Assembly: GCA_036785705.1 (NCBI GenBank)
Contig: JAWUZG010001061.1
Coordinates: 1 to 64,000 of the forward strand
From: Acanthornis magna
Taxonomy: Eukaryota; Chordata; Aves; Passeriformes; Acanthizidae
DNA length: 64,000 nt
Direction: 5' to 3'
In this document: one piece after another, positions 62,414 to 64,000 of the stretch
Numbering within the stretch: position 1 is the stretch's first letter
Layout of the letters: each line of letters opens with the position of its first letter
Program-made: the position numbers and the translations under genes
Notes under the pieces: model-generated
Database searches by the model: none
The model's input: only the letters and a program-made list of their open reading frames with translations
What the model was told of the DNA's origin: nothing

Positions 62414-64000
62414 AGTGTGTGAGGGCTCGTGCTGGGGAAGTGGACAGCAAGCAAGGGCACTCTTGGTGGTGAAGGGAGAGAGAGCTGCCCAGGAGTGTTG
62501 GTGTGGTGAGTTACATGGAGCTCTACTTGGGAATTGGGTTTTTTTGCTTGCTGTAAGATAGGACTGCTTTCCTATTGTTTTCATAGAGTGCACTCCATTG
62601 TACTCTGTGTAGGCTCCCAGGAGTAGGTTTAGCTTTTCTATGGAGTGGTCAGTAATTGGGATTGAGTTGTCTGTGTCGAATCATTTGTGTTAGGGAAGAG
62701 CTGCTTTTCTAGGAATAGATCAGATGGGCCATTTGTAAGTGCTGCGGGACAGAGTTACTTAAAGCACTGGCTTGAAGTGTGAGGCTGGGATTGGATGCAG
62801 CCGCCGCCAAGGCTCCTGTGTCTGAGAAGGAGTTGAGAAAGCCAAGGGCTGCTCTCTGGCCCTCGTGACTCAGTGGCCAGGCTGCTCTGGGAGGCTTTGT
62901 GTGAATCTGCCAGCACAGCAGCGACAGATGTCCCCGAGGAGCTTGTGTGAGTGCAGGTGAGATCAGAGCTCTTGAGCAGCCTGGAGAGCCTGGGGATGTG
63001 GCCACGGAGCCGCCAGGATATCTGGTGACCTCGGGGTTCCTATGAGCAGAGGGAGCACTAAGATGTGCCCATGGCACCTGTGTAAGTGCCTGTGGCTAAA
63101 GGGCTCTTTTGCAGCCTGGAGAGCCTGGGGATGTGGCCATGAAGCCGCCAGGATATCTGGTGACCTCGGGGTTCCTATGAGCAGAGGGAGCACTAAGATG
63201 TGCCCATGGCACCTGTGTAAGTGCCTGTGGCTAAAGGGCTCTTTTGCAGCCTGGAGAGCCTTGGCATGTGGCCATGAAGCCACAGTGCGTGTCTGTGACA
63301 TCAGAGCGCTTTGGCAGCATGGAAAGGCCTGGAATGGCTGCAGGGGCCAGAGGTGAGTGCCTGTGACATCAGAGCTGTCCAGCAGCAGCAGGGAGACGGA
63401 GGGAATGTCACAGGCCATGCCCTGTGAGTTGCTGTGACAGCGTGGCTCCTTAGCAGTGTGCAGATTGCCGGGATGTTACCCTGCAGGCCCTGGCATTGCC
63501 CTTGTTGTGTGTGTTGTTTAGGAAGATAGAGAGAGCCCTGGCATGTCCCCCTGGAAGGCCAGGGAGTGGCAGTTGCAAAAGAGCTCCTTAGCACTTAGAG
63601 ACACGTGGGATGTCCCCATGGAGGCACTGTGAGTGCCCGTGACCTCAGAGGTCTTTGGAAGCTGAGAGAGCCCCGGGATGCCATGGGATGTGAGCATGGG
63701 GAGCCTGTGGGCAGGTGTGATGTCCCTGCTTGTGCTGGTGCATCCCCCCCTGCCCTTTCTTCAGGCTGCAGCATGATATGAGAAATGCTGCTGAGGCCTT
63801 GGCCTTGACGAATGCAGCGGGGCTGAGGTGCTGTGGAGCTTCTGAGAAACGCTGTGTGCTGCCAGGAAGTGCTGTGTTCTAAGGTGCTCCTGCTTTTTTT
63901 GCCTGTTGAACAGACTTTGAAATTTGTTTTTGCCTGGATGGCATCACATTGGTGTTGTCCCGTGTTCAGGGAAAGCTGCCGATGAGAAGTGGGGCCAGGC
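62414..64000 (+). repeat. Monomer M18, partial (cut by window end)
   Basis: The first 1,587 bases of a unit. It shares with M17 alone the CCCTTTCTTCAG variant (C at 63759, 60161 in M17), so the two look like recent sisters. Whether it continues as a long or short form lies outside the window. Confidence 0.95.
63009..63278 (+). repeat. 135 bp tandem duplication in M18
   Basis: GCCGCCAGGATATCTGG at 63009 and 63144, mosaic junction form. Confidence 0.95.

Larger units (their letters stand above)
1..64000 (+). repeat. Macrosatellite array of 3.46 kb units
   Basis: The opening sequence of the window (AGTGTGTGAGGGCTCGTG) recurs at 3463, 6925, 10388 (one base changed), 13851, 17314, 20777, 24375, 27838, 31301, 34764, 38227, 41690, 45153, 48616, 53716, 58816 and 62414, always in the same orientation. 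Basic spacing is 3,462-3,463 bp. Exceptions are 3,598 bp (135 bp duplication) and 5,100 bp (duplication plus 1,502 bp). No array edge is reached on either side, so the true copy number is unknown. The strand given is only the window orientation. No known satellite family name could be assigned from memory. Confidence 0.98.

Noticed and set aside
1..64000. Chicken MHM macrosatellite (2.2 kb BamHI repeat)
   Set aside because: A BamHI site is present once per unit, but the unit length is 3.46 kb and I cannot confirm sequence identity without a search.

Overview
The whole 64 kb window is one head-to-tail tandem array, a macrosatellite. I see no convincing protein-coding gene, tRNA, rRNA, CRISPR array or transposon. 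A 3,462-3,463 bp unit is repeated in the same orientation from the first base to the last: 17 complete units and one partial (M1-M18 here, each counted from the phase of base 1). The copies differ mainly by scattered single-base changes, about 1-2% by eye (not computed).

The organism is probably a vertebrate. CpG is scarce outside one GC-rich patch per unit, TpG and CpA are abundant, there are no bacterial-style genes, and vertebrate-like splice motifs recur. The lineage cannot be fixed from sequence alone. A bird or mammal is plausible, and no Alu, L1 or CR1-like element was recognised. The + strand is visibly rich in G and T in every unit.

Inside a unit, two blocks (M1 about 495-1150 and 2365-3160) are built from degenerate repeats of about 68 bp. 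They share a GTGAGTGCCTGTGA stretch, a CAGCCTGGAGAGCC stretch and a GGGATGTCCCCATGG stretch. The spacers are less repetitive: a GC-rich, CpG-containing patch with a YY1-like motif (about 1480-1700), an AT-richer stretch with a short GACA microsatellite (1790-2360), and a spacer across the unit boundary.

Layout: M1-M3 (1-10387) are plain units with several single-base indels in short runs. M4-M13 (10388-45152) show a higher-order order of three unit types, A-B-C, A-B-C, an extra C-like unit, A-B-C. M7 also carries a 135 bp tandem duplication. M14 is a mosaic. M15-M18 (48616-64000) form a different domain in which every unit has the 135 bp duplication. M15 and M16 are 5,100 bp each because they also hold about 1.5 kb that includes a diverged older paralogue of the unit (called beta here).

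Reading: the locus appears to have grown by unequal exchange and conversion at three scales (about 68 bp subrepeats, 3.46 kb units, and 10-14 kb higher-order blocks). If it has a function, the sequence points to a transcribed non-coding or chromatin role rather than protein. This rests only on strand skew, recurrent splice-like motifs and the CpG patch.
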